Below the pieces are notes generated by a model. It had not been told where the DNA came from, ran no database searches, and saw only the letters and a list, made by a program, of their open reading frames with translations. Below are positions 7,789 to 16,143 of a stretch of 64,000 bases of DNA, piece by piece (the stretch's first letter is position 1; each line of letters opens with the position of its first letter). The DNA is from Actinopolymorpha singaporensis (GTDB lineage: Bacteria > Actinomycetota > Actinomycetes > Propionibacteriales > Actinopolymorphaceae). Location: positions 1,240,001-1,304,000 of the forward strand of contig NZ_LT629732.1 of NCBI RefSeq assembly GCF_900104745.1, in the 5' to 3' direction. Both the position numbers and the translations under genes were made by a program.

Positions 7789-9344
7789 TTCGTACCTGTC
7801 GGGGTCGGGGTCGGGGCTTCGCCGCCGTCGCACTCGAGGGGGATGTCGGGGGCGCCGGCCGCGCGGTTGCCGGTGGACACTGCCGGGCTGTCGGTGGGGG
7901 ACGGCGAGGGCAGGGCGGCGTTGGCGTTCGGCGTCTTCGTGGGACTCGGCCGGCCCGTGGCCTTGCCGGTGGGCCGGGGAGTCGGGGTCGGTGTGGGCTT
8001 GGTGGTTCCCTGGGCGGAGCAGCGGCGGGCGACGTCGGACAGCATCGAGACGATGGCCCGGGCCTCGCCGAGGTCGGTGGCCGAGATCGTGCTCGACACC
8101 CGCTCGCGGTGATACTGCGGAAGCTTGGCAAGGGTCAGCGGCTCGAGCTCGTAGAGCTGGGAGACCCGCAGGCCGGGGATCTGCTGGGAGATCCCGCGAA
8201 AGATCGCCACCCGGGCGCCGGAGGCCGCGCCGCCGTTGTCCGCCGCGTCGGCGGGATAGGCGCCTACGTAGTACTGCCGCTGGGTCCAGTCGTACGCCCA
8301 CCGTACGCCCACCGCGAGCAATGCCAGCACGGCCAGGATGCACAGGACGCGGACCAGCCAGCGGAACCGGCGGCGCGGAGGGCGCGGGGCGTAGCGCAGC
8401 TCCTCCTCGCGGTCGGCGTCGCCGGGCACCCCCGCGCCCACGTCGTCGACCCGGACGTCGGCCTCGTCGGGGTCGTCGTCCTCGTCCACGACCTCGTGGG
8501 TGGAGGTGGGGTGGGAGGAAGTGACGCTGTTGCCTCCGGAACTCACCTCCGGGTCGACCGCGGCCACCGCACCGACGAGCGCGATCGCCGACGCGGCCGC
8601 ACCCGGCCCGCCGTCGCGGTCGGGGTCTACGACGTCGGCCACCACGCAGGTCACGTTGTCGGGACTGCCGTGGTCGAGGGCCGCCTCGACCAGGTTGGTG
8701 GCGGCCTCCTCCGGCGTGGCCGCCCGGCCGAGGATCTCCGCGATGACGGGGTCCTTGATGCCGGCGTTGTCCAGGCCGTCGGAGCAGACCAGGAACCGGT
8801 CGCCGGGGTCGACCTCGATCGGCTGGATGTCCGGCCGGGCGTCCTGGCGCCCCTCCAGCACGCGGATGATGAGCGACCGGTGCGGGTGGTACTCGGCCTC
8901 CTCCGGGGTGATCCGGCCCTCGTCGACCAGACTCTGGACGAACGTGTGGTCGTGGGTGAGCATCCGAAGTCGGCCACCGCGCAGGAGGTAGGCGCGGGAG
9001 TCGCCGATGTGGGCGACGTGCGCGACGCTCCCGTCGAACAGGATCGCCGTCAGCGTCGTGCCCATACCCTCCAGGTGGGGCTCGGTCTCGATGCGGGCGG
9101 CGATCCGCGAGTTGGCCTCGGCCGCGACCCGGTTGAGCTCCTGGTCCGGATCCGCGTGCTCGGCCACGTCGAGGTCGCGGACCGTCGTGATCGTGATGGC
9201 ACTGGCGACGTCGCCGCCGACCGCGCCGCCCATCCCGTCGGCGACGGCGAGGAGGTAGGGACCGGCGTACCCGGAGTCCTCGTTCCGCTTCTTCGGACCG
9301 AGACCGACGTCGGTGCGGGCGGCGTACCGGAGCGCGAGCGTCAT
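7785..9344 (-). CDS. pstP: PP2C-family Ser/Thr phosphatase PstP
   Basis: A 519-residue membrane phosphatase. The cytoplasmic PP2C domain (about 5-240) shows the metal-binding motifs NEDSGY, VADGMGGAVGG, CSDGLDNAG and SPDNVTCVV. An acidic linker follows (DEDDDPDEAD), then one transmembrane helix near 327-350, and an extracellular part ending in a Pro/Thr-rich tail. It reverses PknB phosphorylation and is the only phosphatase of this type in the block. AAGGCAGG precedes the ATG. The gene overlaps rodA by four bases. Confidence 0.95.
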   Translation of the reverse strand: MTLALRYAARTDVGLGPKKRNEDSGYAGPYLLAVADGMGGAVGGDVASAITITTVRDLDVAEHADPDQELNRVAAEANSRIAARIETEPHLEGMGTTLTAILFDGSVAHVAHIGDSRAYLLRGGRLRMLTHDHTFVQSLVDEGRITPEEAEYHPHRSLIIRVLEGRQDARPDIQPIEVDPGDRFLVCSDGLDNAGIKDPVIAEILGRAATPEEAATNLVEAALDHGSPDNVTCVVADVVDPDRDGGPGAAASAIALVGAVAAVDPEVSSGGNSVTSSHPTSTHEVVDEDDDPDEADVRVDDVGAGVPGDADREEELRYAPRPPRRRFRWLVRVLCILAVLALLAVGVRWAYDWTQRQYYVGAYPADAADNGGAASGARVAIFRGISQQIPGLRVSQLYELEPLTLAKLPQYHRERVSSTISATDLGEARAIVSMLSDVARRCSAQGTTKPTPTPTPRPTGKATGRPSPTKTPNANAALPSPSPTDSPAVSTGNRAAGAPDIPLECDGGEAPTPTPTGTK

Positions 9345-9479
9345 CCTGCCTTCTCTTGGCCGGGAGGGGTCGGAAGGTGGACGTGGCGGGACCGGACGGG
9401 GCCGGCCCGCCGGACTGCACCGGGCAGCCCGGCCGTCACTACGCTCATCCGTACAACCTCGCAGGTCATCGTGGCGCGC

Positions 9480-9956
9480 CTACTTGTACAGCTCGATGAT
9501 CGTCTTGCCGACTCGGACAGGAATGCCCGGCCCCACCGCCGTCGGGCCGTGGATGCGCGACTCTCCCACGAAGGTGCCGTTGGTTGAGCCGAGGTCCTCG
9601 GCGTACCACGAGCCGTTCTGCGGGCGCAGCACAGCGTGCCGGGTGGAGACGTACTCGTCGTCGATCTGCAGCTCGCACTCCCCGCCCCGGCCGATCACCA
9701 GCGGCGAGTCGCCCAGCGGCACCTGCAGTCCCGAACTCGCCCCCTGGACCACCACCGCCGTCGTGGGTTCTCCTCGCTTCCGGCGCGGCGGCTTCGCGGG
9801 CTTGGCCGGCTTCTTCTGCGGCCGGTCGGACTTGGCCGATCCGCTGACCCGGGTGCCGAACAGGTCCGAACGGATCACCGAGACGGCGGACAGCACGAAC
9901 AGCCAGAGCACCGCGAGGAAGCCCAGCTTGATGATGGTGAGGGTGAGTTCGGACAC
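9480..9956 (-). CDS. fhaB: FHA-domain protein FhaB
   Basis: A 158-residue protein with an N-terminal hydrophobic helix (about 5-28). A basic proline/lysine linker (RPQKKPAKPAKPPRRKRGEP) follows, then a C-terminal FHA domain with the phosphothreonine-binding landmarks LVIGRGGECELQ, STRHAVL and DLGSTNGTFV. FHA domains bind phosphothreonine on PknB substrates. The homologue (FipA in mycobacteria) links PknB signalling to FtsZ/FtsQ under stress. The GTG start shares its G with the fhaA stop codon (TAGTG), so translation is probably coupled. Confidence 0.94.
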   Translation of the reverse strand: MSELTLTIIKLGFLAVLWLFVLSAVSVIRSDLFGTRVSGSAKSDRPQKKPAKPAKPPRRKRGEPTTAVVVQGASSGLQVPLGDSPLVIGRGGECELQIDDEYVSTRHAVLRPQNGSWYAEDLGSTNGTFVGESRIHGPTAVGPGIPVRVGKTIIELYK

Positions 9957-10813
9957 TACCGCTGCGCTCCGTCCGGATGACGCAGGACGAGGAGCGTGTT
10001 GCCGAGCAGGATCTGACTGCCCTCCCGAAGCGGCGCGTAGTCGACGCGCTGCCCGTTGACCACGATCCCGTTGGTGGAACCCAGGTCGTGGATGGTGACG
10101 GTGTAGCGGGGGCCCTCCTGAACGACACGGATCTCGGCGTGCCGGCGGGAGACGCCCGGGTCGGTGATGCGGAGGTCGGCCTCGGTGCCCCGGCCCAGCA
10201 CGGCGCCCGGTGGCTCCAGCGGGTGCCTCTGGCCGTTGACCTCGAGGTAGGGAGCGGGCGCAGGTGCCCGGCGCTGACCGGGGCCGCCTGGGCCGCCTGG
10301 ACTGCCCGAGCTGCCGTTACCCGACGGCGCGTACCCCGGCGCGTTGCCCTGCCCCGGGCCCGGACGCCGGCCCGGTCCGCGCGGCGGTCCACCGGGGCCC
10401 TGGCGATGGTCGGGCGGAGGTTGCCGGCGCCCGGGCGTCACCTGGGCGACGGCGCTGCTACGGACCCGGAACCGTCCGGTGGACAGGCCGTCCTGGCGTT
10501 CGAACGAGACGGTGACCGGGCCGGTGAACGCGTAGCTCTGGTTGCCGGCGTGCCGGCTCACCACCTCGGCGAGCTCCTTGCTGAGGGTCTGCTCGTACGG
10601 CGCTAGCCGTTCGTGGTCGCTCGGTGACAGCTCGACAACGAAGTCGTTGGGGACCAGGCTGGACTCCCGGGACAGCACCTGAGCGGAGTTGTCGAGCTCC
10701 CGCTGCAGTGCGGAGGCGATCTCGACCGGCTGGACAGCCGAGCGGAAAACGCGTGCGAAGGTTCCGGTCACGAGACCTTCCAGGCCACGTTCAAAACGTC
10801 GAAAGACTCCCAC
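9956..10813 (-). CDS. fhaA: FHA-domain protein FhaA
   Basis: A 285-residue protein with an N-terminal DUF3662 domain (VGVFRRFERGLEGLVTGTFA, about 1-125). A long Gly/Pro/Arg-rich linker follows, and a C-terminal FHA domain has LGRGTEADLRITD, VSRRHAEI and DLGSTNGIVV. It is the first gene of the phosphorylation operon. The start is fixed by GGAAGGAGGT six bases before GTG 10811-10813; the open frame continues 43 codons upstream without protein-like content. In mycobacteria FhaA binds phosphorylated MviN and restrains wall synthesis. Confidence 0.94.
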   Translation of the reverse strand: MGVFRRFERGLEGLVTGTFARVFRSAVQPVEIASALQRELDNSAQVLSRESSLVPNDFVVELSPSDHERLAPYEQTLSKELAEVVSRHAGNQSYAFTGPVTVSFERQDGLSTGRFRVRSSAVAQVTPGRRQPPPDHRQGPGGPPRGPGRRPGPGQGNAPGYAPSGNGSSGSPGGPGGPGQRRAPAPAPYLEVNGQRHPLEPPGAVLGRGTEADLRITDPGVSRRHAEIRVVQEGPRYTVTIHDLGSTNGIVVNGQRVDYAPLREGSQILLGNTLLVLRHPDGAQR

Positions 10814-11139
10814 AGGTACCTCCTTCCCGTACCAGCGCCGGCCATGTTCGCGTCGATCGTAACTGTCGTTCCAGGGTGGGGCTGACTCCAACCACCTCCT
10901 GTGGGTTCCCGGGCGTACGACCGAGCCGTCGCCGATCGTCACCGAGCCGCCCGGGGAGCTGCCGGGAACCCGCCGGAACCCGTCACAGGTGCAGGTGACG
11001 TTCTACACGCAAACGCCCCCATCGGCCGCGTGCTGCCGACCGGACCAGTGTGGCGAGCTGGGGACCACGTCGCCAGTGGACCCGTGCTAGCCTCTAGGCG
11101 CTCCAGATCACCGCGATGCGGTGTGACGGGGCGGAGTGC
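10814..11139. other. Intergenic region between fhaA and tRNA-Leu
   Basis: A 326-base gap that must hold the minus-strand promoter of the fhaA-pknB block and the plus-strand promoter of tRNA-Leu. I see no coding frame with protein-like composition. GTGCTAGCCT near 11087-11096 has a TAGCCT hexamer that could be the tRNA -10 element, about 45 bases upstream of the mature 5' end. No clear -35 partner was found. Confidence 0.3.
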
Positions 11140-11226
11140 GCGCGAGTGGCGGAATAGGCAGACGCGCAGGATTCAGGTTCCTGTGCCCGCAAGGGCGTGG
11201 GGGTTCAACTCCCCCCTCGCGCACCA
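11140..11226 (+). tRNA. tRNA-Leu (anticodon CAG)
   Basis: The acceptor stem GCGCGAG (11140-11146) pairs with CTCGCGC (11216-11222), followed by the discriminator A and encoded CCA. The anticodon stem CAGGA/TCCTG encloses the loop TTCAGGT, giving anticodon CAG, which reads the CUG codon dominant in such GC-rich genomes. The T arm GGGGGTTCAACTCCCCC is canonical. The long variable arm (TGCCCGCAAGGGCG region) marks a class II tRNA. Length is 87 bases. Confidence 0.97.
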
Positions 11227-11233
11227 GTGCAGT

Positions 11234-11286
11234 GGCCCGGATACGGCTGGACGTAGCCTCCAGCCGGGTCCGGGCCGATTTCGTTT
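11234..11286 (+). terminator. Intrinsic terminator after tRNA-Leu
   Basis: GGCCCGGA (11234-11241) pairs perfectly with TCCGGGCC (11269-11276). Nested inside, CGGCTGG pairs with CCAGCCG. The hairpin is followed by GATTTCGTTT, the most T-rich stretch nearby. It lies eight bases after the tRNA 3' end, as expected of a tRNA terminator. Confidence 0.75.
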
Positions 11287-11535
11287 CACATATTCGACGC
11301 AGCGCCGGCCGCGACGTCGACGCCTTGGGTGTCGACGCCGCGACGGGTGCCCGCCGTTTCCCCGCGCACGTAGGGCTCCCGATCGCGCACCGCCTTCCCG
11401 GCCGACACTTTCTGCGCATGTTCGATTACGGTTCTCTTGCCCACCGGCCAGGGTCACCGGCTCACCGAACCGGTCCACGATTCGTGGCGAAAGCGCGCAC
11501 GACGTCCGCTGTGCCTGGTGTGGCACTGTGGGGAG

Positions 11536-12933
11536 ATGGCGCAGACGCGGGCAGGGGTGGACAGGCATGCGCTGGACCCTGACGATCCCGGGTCCGCCGA
11601 CTCACTGTGCGTACGAATCGACGCCGCGTCCGAGCTGCACGCGTTCGTCGCCGAAGCCGGCCGGCGTGAGCGCGTCCGGCGCGAGCTGGCCGAACTCCGT
11701 GAGCTACGCGAGGCAAGCGAAGTCGCGGCGCCGGCAGGCTCCCGCTCCGGTCACGGTCTGGACCGCCCGGCGTTGTTCGGCGTTCCGGTCGGTGTCAAGG
11801 ACGTCTTCCACGTCGATGGACTGCCCACGGCCGCGGGATCGCGGCTGCCGCCGGAGCTGCTGGCCGGCCCCGAAGGTGGTGCGGTCACCCGGCTCCGCGA
11901 AGCCGGCGCGGTGGTGGCGGGCAAGACGGTGACCGCGGAGTTCGCGTCCGTGGCGCCCGGCCCCACCCGCAACCCGCACAGGGCCGGTCACACGCCCGGC
12001 GGGTCGAGCAGCGGGTCCGCGGCGGCGGTGGCGGCCGGGCTGGTGCCGCTCGCGCTGGGTACGCAGACCGTGGGGTCGGTGCTGCGGCCGGCGGCATACT
12101 GCGGGATCGTCGGCTTCAAGCCCGGCCACGGCCGGATCCCGGACGACGGACTGGTGCCGAACGCACCCACGTTCGACACGGTGGGCATCCTCGCCGTCGA
12201 CGTCGCCACCGCGATCCGGGCGGCCGCCGTCCTCTGCACGGACTGGCGTCCGGGCCTGGTGGCGGACCTTCCGTACGAGGGCGGCGGAACGCCGGAGGCG
12301 CTGCCCCTCATGCCCGTCCCGCCCGAGCTGCCGGTCCTCGGCGTACCCGACGGCGCCTACCTGCGGCAGGCGACCCCGGTGGCGCAGGCGGCGTTCGCCG
12401 CGCAGGTGGAGACCCTGGCCGCCGCCGGCTACCCCGTCCGCAGGGTCGGGATGCTGGACGACATCGACGAGGTCAACCGGCGCAACCGCACGATCAACGG
12501 CTTCGAGTTCGCACGGGTGCACGAGCAGTGGTTCGCGCCGTACGCCGACCGCTACCACCCGCTGACGGCCGCCGCGGTCCGCGACGGCCGGAAGGTGTCC
12601 GAGGCCGACTACGCCGACGCGCTGGCGCGGCGCGAGCACTTCGCCGGTGACCTGGTGCGGCGCATGGACGCCGAGGGGATCGACGGGTGGATCGCGCCCG
12701 CGGCGACCGGACCCGCCCCGGAAGGCCTGGACTCCACCGGAAGCCCGCTGATGACGCTGCCCTGGACCCAGGCCCGGCTGCCGGCGGTGAGCGTGCCGGC
12801 CGGCCTGGTGGACGGGCTGCCGGTGGGCCTGCAGTGCGTGGCCCGCCCGGGCGCCGACGAGACTCTGCTGGCCTGGGCGCGGCGGTTGGCAGCCGTCCTG
12901 GGAACTACCCGACGACGCGAAGGACTTCGATGA
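11536..12933 (+). CDS. Amidase (amidase-signature family)
   Basis: A 465-residue amidase-signature hydrolase. The Ser-cisSer-Lys catalytic triad is visible: Lys in VGVKDVF, the cis-Ser in TPGGSSSGSAAA, and the nucleophile Ser in the following GTQTVGSVLRPA. Such enzymes hydrolyse amide bonds; the substrate is unknown. It is not GatA-like in context, since no gatB or gatC is near. ATG 11536 follows GGGGAG closely; an in-frame GTG/ATG upstream at 11437 would add 33 residues without family similarity. The stop overlaps the start of the ketosynthase gene (ATGA), so the two are co-translated. Confidence 0.85.
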   Translation: MAQTRAGVDRHALDPDDPGSADSLCVRIDAASELHAFVAEAGRRERVRRELAELRELREASEVAAPAGSRSGHGLDRPALFGVPVGVKDVFHVDGLPTAAGSRLPPELLAGPEGGAVTRLREAGAVVAGKTVTAEFASVAPGPTRNPHRAGHTPGGSSSGSAAAVAAGLVPLALGTQTVGSVLRPAAYCGIVGFKPGHGRIPDDGLVPNAPTFDTVGILAVDVATAIRAAAVLCTDWRPGLVADLPYEGGGTPEALPLMPVPPELPVLGVPDGAYLRQATPVAQAAFAAQVETLAAAGYPVRRVGMLDDIDEVNRRNRTINGFEFARVHEQWFAPYADRYHPLTAAAVRDGRKVSEADYADALARREHFAGDLVRRMDAEGIDGWIAPAATGPAPEGLDSTGSPLMTLPWTQARLPAVSVPAGLVDGLPVGLQCVARPGADETLLAWARRLAAVLGTTRRREGLR

Positions 12934-13865
12934 GCGGTTCGCAGATCGTGGCCATGGGCCACTACCAGCCCCCGAAGGTACTCACCAACGACGACATCGC
13001 CCGGCTCGTCGACACCAACGACGAGTGGATCCGGAGCAGGGTCGGCATCCGTACGCGCCACATCGCCGAGACCGAGACGGTGGACGAGATGGCGGCGGCC
13101 GCGGCGGAGAAGGCGCTGTCGGCCAGCGGGCGTACCGCGGGTGACGTGGACCTGATCGCGGTCGCCACCTGCACGGCGGTCGACCGGTCGCCGAGCATGG
13201 CCGCCCGGGTCGCCGCCCGGCTCGGGATCGCCGCGCCCGCGGCGTACGACATCAACACCGCCTGTTCGGGGTTCTGCTACGCGCTGGCCACCGCCGACCA
13301 CGCCATCCGGGCCGGTGCTGCGCGCACCGCGCTCGTGATCGGGTCGGAGAAGTTGTCGGAGGTCACCGACTGGACCGACCGGTCGACCTGCATCCTGGTT
13401 GGGGACGGCGCGGGGGCCGCGGTGGTGACGGCCTCGGAGGAGCCGGGTATCGGCCCGGTCGTGTGGGGGTCGGCGCCGGAGCTGGGCGACGCGGTACGCA
13501 TCGAGGGTCAGCCCGCGGTGTTCAGCCAGGAGGGCCAGTCGGTGTTCCGGTGGGCGACCACGAAGCTGGCGCCGATCGCCCGGGAGGTGTGCGCCCGGGC
13601 CGGTGTCGACCCGGCCGACCTCGCGGCTGTCGTACCCCACCAGGCCAACCTGCGCATCATCGAGCCGCTCGTCCGCCAGCTCGGCGCGACGAACGCGGTG
13701 CTCGCCCGCGACCTGGTGGAGTCCGGCAACACCTCGGCCGCGAGCGTGCCGCTGGCGCTGTCCAAGCTGGTCGAACGCGGCGAGGTTCCGGCGGGTGCGC
13801 CGGCGCTGCTGTTCGGGTTCGGCGGCGGACTGGCGTACGCCGGGCAGGTCGTGCGCTGCCCCTGA
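12930..13865 (+). CDS. FabH-like 3-oxoacyl-ACP synthase III
   Basis: A 311-residue thiolase-fold condensing enzyme with the FabH triad: Cys in INTACSGF, His in VVPHQANLRI and Asn in ESGNTSAAS. It also has the FabH start-region motifs NDEWIRSRVGIRTRHIA and the C-terminal GFGGGLAYAGQVV. It should condense an acyl-CoA starter with malonyl-ACP. No fab genes surround it and it is coupled to an amidase, so a side role outside bulk fatty-acid synthesis is as likely as the housekeeping one. I therefore give no symbol. The ATGA overlap fixes the start. Confidence 0.88.
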   Translation: MSGSQIVAMGHYQPPKVLTNDDIARLVDTNDEWIRSRVGIRTRHIAETETVDEMAAAAAEKALSASGRTAGDVDLIAVATCTAVDRSPSMAARVAARLGIAAPAAYDINTACSGFCYALATADHAIRAGAARTALVIGSEKLSEVTDWTDRSTCILVGDGAGAAVVTASEEPGIGPVVWGSAPELGDAVRIEGQPAVFSQEGQSVFRWATTKLAPIAREVCARAGVDPADLAAVVPHQANLRIIEPLVRQLGATNAVLARDLVESGNTSAASVPLALSKLVERGEVPAGAPALLFGFGGGLAYAGQVVRCP

Positions 13866-13882
13866 CGCTGACGCCTTGGCCG

Positions 13883-13894
13883 GGCTCCGGAGCC
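13883..13894. terminator. Palindrome between convergent genes, possible bidirectional terminator
   Basis: GGCTCCGGAGCC is a perfect 12-base palindrome in the 33-base gap between the converging ketosynthase and MarR genes. There is no T-run, so the terminator role is weakly supported. Confidence 0.3.
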
Positions 13895-13898
13895 GGCC

Positions 13899-14339
13899 TC
13901 AGGAGCCGAGGTTGCCCCGGATCCGGTCAAGCGCCCGGATCAGCGCCGCGCGGTCGTCTTCGCCGAAACCGGCCAGCGCCCGGTCCGACAGGGCCCGCGT
14001 CTCCGCGTCCAGGACCACCTCGAGCTCCCGGCCGCGGTCGGTGAGGTGGATGCGGACCAGCCGGCGGTCGCGCAGGTCGGGTTCGCGGGTGACGAGGCCG
14101 GCGGCCTCCATCCGGATCGCGGCCCGGGTCACGGTCGGGGTGGCCAGGCCGAGCCGGCGGGCGAGCTCGCCGGGTGCGAGACCATCCTCCTTCCACAGCT
14201 CCCGGAGCAGGAACTGCTGGCCGTCGCGGACCCCATGCGCGCGGTAGGCCTCGTCGGCCGCCTCGGCGAGGGCCCGCTTGGTGGCCCAGAAGACGCCCTG
14301 GAACTCGTCGCGGGGGAAGCTGCGCGGCATCTTCGTCAC
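13899..14339 (-). CDS. MarR-family transcriptional regulator
   Basis: A 146-residue winged-helix protein. The helix-turn-helix is in LAPGELARRLGLATPTVTRAAIRMEAAGLV. The wing DLRDRRLVRIHLTDRGRELE is the characteristic MarR signature. MarR dimers usually repress nearby efflux or detoxification genes and are released by phenolic or lipophilic ligands. The nearest candidate targets are the ABC exporter beyond the MocR gene and the amidase-ketosynthase pair. I start at GTG 14337-14339; an ATG three codons later is equally possible. GACAAT lies six bases upstream, suggesting a leaderless transcript. Confidence 0.88.
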   Translation of the reverse strand: MTKMPRSFPRDEFQGVFWATKRALAEAADEAYRAHGVRDGQQFLLRELWKEDGLAPGELARRLGLATPTVTRAAIRMEAAGLVTREPDLRDRRLVRIHLTDRGRELEVVLDAETRALSDRALAGFGEDDRAALIRALDRIRGNLGS

Positions 14340-14364
14340 GGCGTCATTGTCCCTTGCCGTCCGC

Positions 14365-15909
14365 TTACCTGCCCGTTGCCGAGCTGATCGCGTCGGTGAG
14401 CCGCTCGACAGCGGCGACGACGGCGTTGTCGGGCAGGTTGCCGTAGCCGAGGACGAGGGCCGGGCGGGTGGGATCCGGGCGGAGCCGGTAGCCGTCGAGG
14501 TCGGCGACGCGGACACCGCGCGCCGCGGCCCGGGCGACGACGGTCGCGGCGGGAGTGGCGGGTTCGAGGTGGAGGACGAGGTGCAGACCGGCGGCCACGC
14601 CGGACAGCTCGCACCGGGGCAGGCTCGCGCCGAGTGCGGCCACCAGGGCGTCCCGGCGGTGGCGGTACCGGTGCCGGGCCGCCCGCAGGTGCCGGTCGTA
14701 CCCTCCGGTCTCCACGAACGATGCCAGCGCGAGCTGGTCGATCACCGGCGGGCCGGACGTGCGGTGTTCCGGCGTCTCGCGGAGCGCGGCTGCCCAGCGG
14801 CCCGGCGGAAGGAGCCAGCCGATCCCGACCGCCGGTGACAGGGTCTTCGACAGCGAGCCGAGCAGCGCGACCCGAGCCGGGTCGGTTCCCTGCAGCGTCC
14901 CCACCGGCCGGCGGTCGTAGCGGAACTCCGCGTCGTAGTCGTCCTCGAGCACGATCCCGTCGACCTGCCGAGCCCACGCCAGCAGCGCGGCCCGGCGGCG
15001 CGGCCCGAGCACCACCCCGGCGGGGAACTGGTGGGCCGGCGTGACCACCACCGCACGCACCCGAGGATCCCCGGCGAGCTCGTCCACCCGCAGGCCGTCG
15101 GCGTCGACGGGGATCCCGACGGGTTCCAGACCAACCCGCTCCAGGGCCTCCCGCAGCCGTGTCCAGCCCGGGTCCTCAACGCCGATGTGGGTGTGCCCCT
15201 CGGCGCGGAGCAGCCGGCCCAGCTGGGTCACCCCGTCGGTGACGCCCGCGGTGATCAGCAGGTCGCCGGTCCGCGGATGCGCGCCGCGGCAGCGGCGGAG
15301 GTAGTCGGCGAGTACCTGACGCAGTTGGGGGGCGCCGCCCGGCGGCGGATAGCCGAGATCGGTGTACGACACGGTGGCCAGCTGGGTGCGTACGGCCTCG
15401 GCCCACCGGCGGCGGGGGAACTCACGCAGGTCGGGCAGACCCGGAGCCAGGTCGTAGGGCGTGCCGACCGAGGCTCTCGCCGGCCCGGTCGCGTGACCCT
15501 GACCGCCCGGCCGGACGGTCGGCGGCTGGGCTGTTCGGTTGCCGTACGGGCGGGCTCCGTTCGACCCGGCCGATCCGCTCGATGTGCCGCCCCGCGTACC
15601 GTCCCCCGTGCCGTCCCGCGTGTCGCCCGGCGTACCGGCGGGCGCGTCCGTGCGGACGACGGTGGCCGAGCCGGTCCGGGCGGTGAGGTAGCCCTCCGCG
15701 ACGAGTTGTTCGTACGCCTGGGTGACCACCCACCGCGAGCAACCGAGGTCGACCGCGAGGGCCCGGCTGGGTGGCAGCGCACTGCCGGGGCCGAGCCGCC
15801 CGGTCCGGATCGCGTGCCGCAGGGCCCGGGTCAGGCGTTCGTGCAGCGGGCCGGTGCCCTCGACGTCCAGGAGGGTGTGCCAGGCGAGTTTGGCTCGGGT
15901 GATCGCCAT
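14365..15909 (-). CDS. MocR/PdxR-type regulator (GntR DNA-binding domain fused to aminotransferase domain)
   Basis: A 514-residue chimera. A GntR-type winged helix (about 15-85: GPLHERLTRALRHAIRTGRL, LPPSRALAVDLGCSRWVVTQAYEQL) is joined by a Gly/Thr/Arg-rich linker to a class I aminotransferase fold. That fold has the PLP-binding Lys in GSLSKTLSPAVGIGWL and the Asp in VLEDDYDAEFRYDRRPV. MocR proteins use PLP or a PLP-amino-acid adduct as effector. The gene diverges from the ABC exporter with 234 bases between them. The regulated gene is often the divergent neighbour, so control of the exporter is possible but unproven. TACGAT lies eight bases before the ATG. Confidence 0.9.
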   Translation of the reverse strand: MAITRAKLAWHTLLDVEGTGPLHERLTRALRHAIRTGRLGPGSALPPSRALAVDLGCSRWVVTQAYEQLVAEGYLTARTGSATVVRTDAPAGTPGDTRDGTGDGTRGGTSSGSAGSNGARPYGNRTAQPPTVRPGGQGHATGPARASVGTPYDLAPGLPDLREFPRRRWAEAVRTQLATVSYTDLGYPPPGGAPQLRQVLADYLRRCRGAHPRTGDLLITAGVTDGVTQLGRLLRAEGHTHIGVEDPGWTRLREALERVGLEPVGIPVDADGLRVDELAGDPRVRAVVVTPAHQFPAGVVLGPRRRAALLAWARQVDGIVLEDDYDAEFRYDRRPVGTLQGTDPARVALLGSLSKTLSPAVGIGWLLPPGRWAAALRETPEHRTSGPPVIDQLALASFVETGGYDRHLRAARHRYRHRRDALVAALGASLPRCELSGVAAGLHLVLHLEPATPAATVVARAAARGVRVADLDGYRLRPDPTRPALVLGYGNLPDNAVVAAVERLTDAISSATGR

Positions 15910-15990
15910 GATCAGGGATCGTACGCCCGAACCAATCTGCGGGCGATCCGCAGGCGGTCGGCGGCCGGGCCACTCGTCCCCGCAGCCGCC

Positions 15991-16008
15991 ATCAACCGAT
16001 CGGTTGAT
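15991..16008. promoter_or_regulatory. Perfect 18-base palindromic operator candidate
   Basis: ATCAACCGATCGGTTGAT is its own reverse complement over all 18 bases. It lies between the divergent MocR and ABC-exporter genes, 136 bases before the exporter ATG. A symmetric site of this size fits a homodimeric repressor; the MarR product or an unlinked TetR-type protein are candidates. Binding is inferred only. Confidence 0.55.
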
Positions 16009-16143
16009 CGCAGGTCTGGCCGGTCGGGTGATTCGCCCGGCCCCGCACGACGGCCAGACTCGAAACCGCCAGAACCTCCCGCGGAACGATCCCGCGGACC
16101 CACCCGGCCGAGCGTCCGGCCTCCTACGACGAAGGGCGGCGCC

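Noticed and set aside
4860-8112. Long plus-strand open frames antisense to pbpA, rodA and pknB
   Set aside because: They show Arg/Ala/Gly/Asp/Gln-rich composition and no recognisable domain; they mirror the codon structure of the real minus-strand genes.
6352-9420. 1022-codon minus-strand open frame running from pstP into rodA
   Set aside because: Only its last 478 codons are protein-like (RodA). The upstream part is an alternative frame of pstP, rich in Arg/Pro/Gly, so a fusion protein is not supported.
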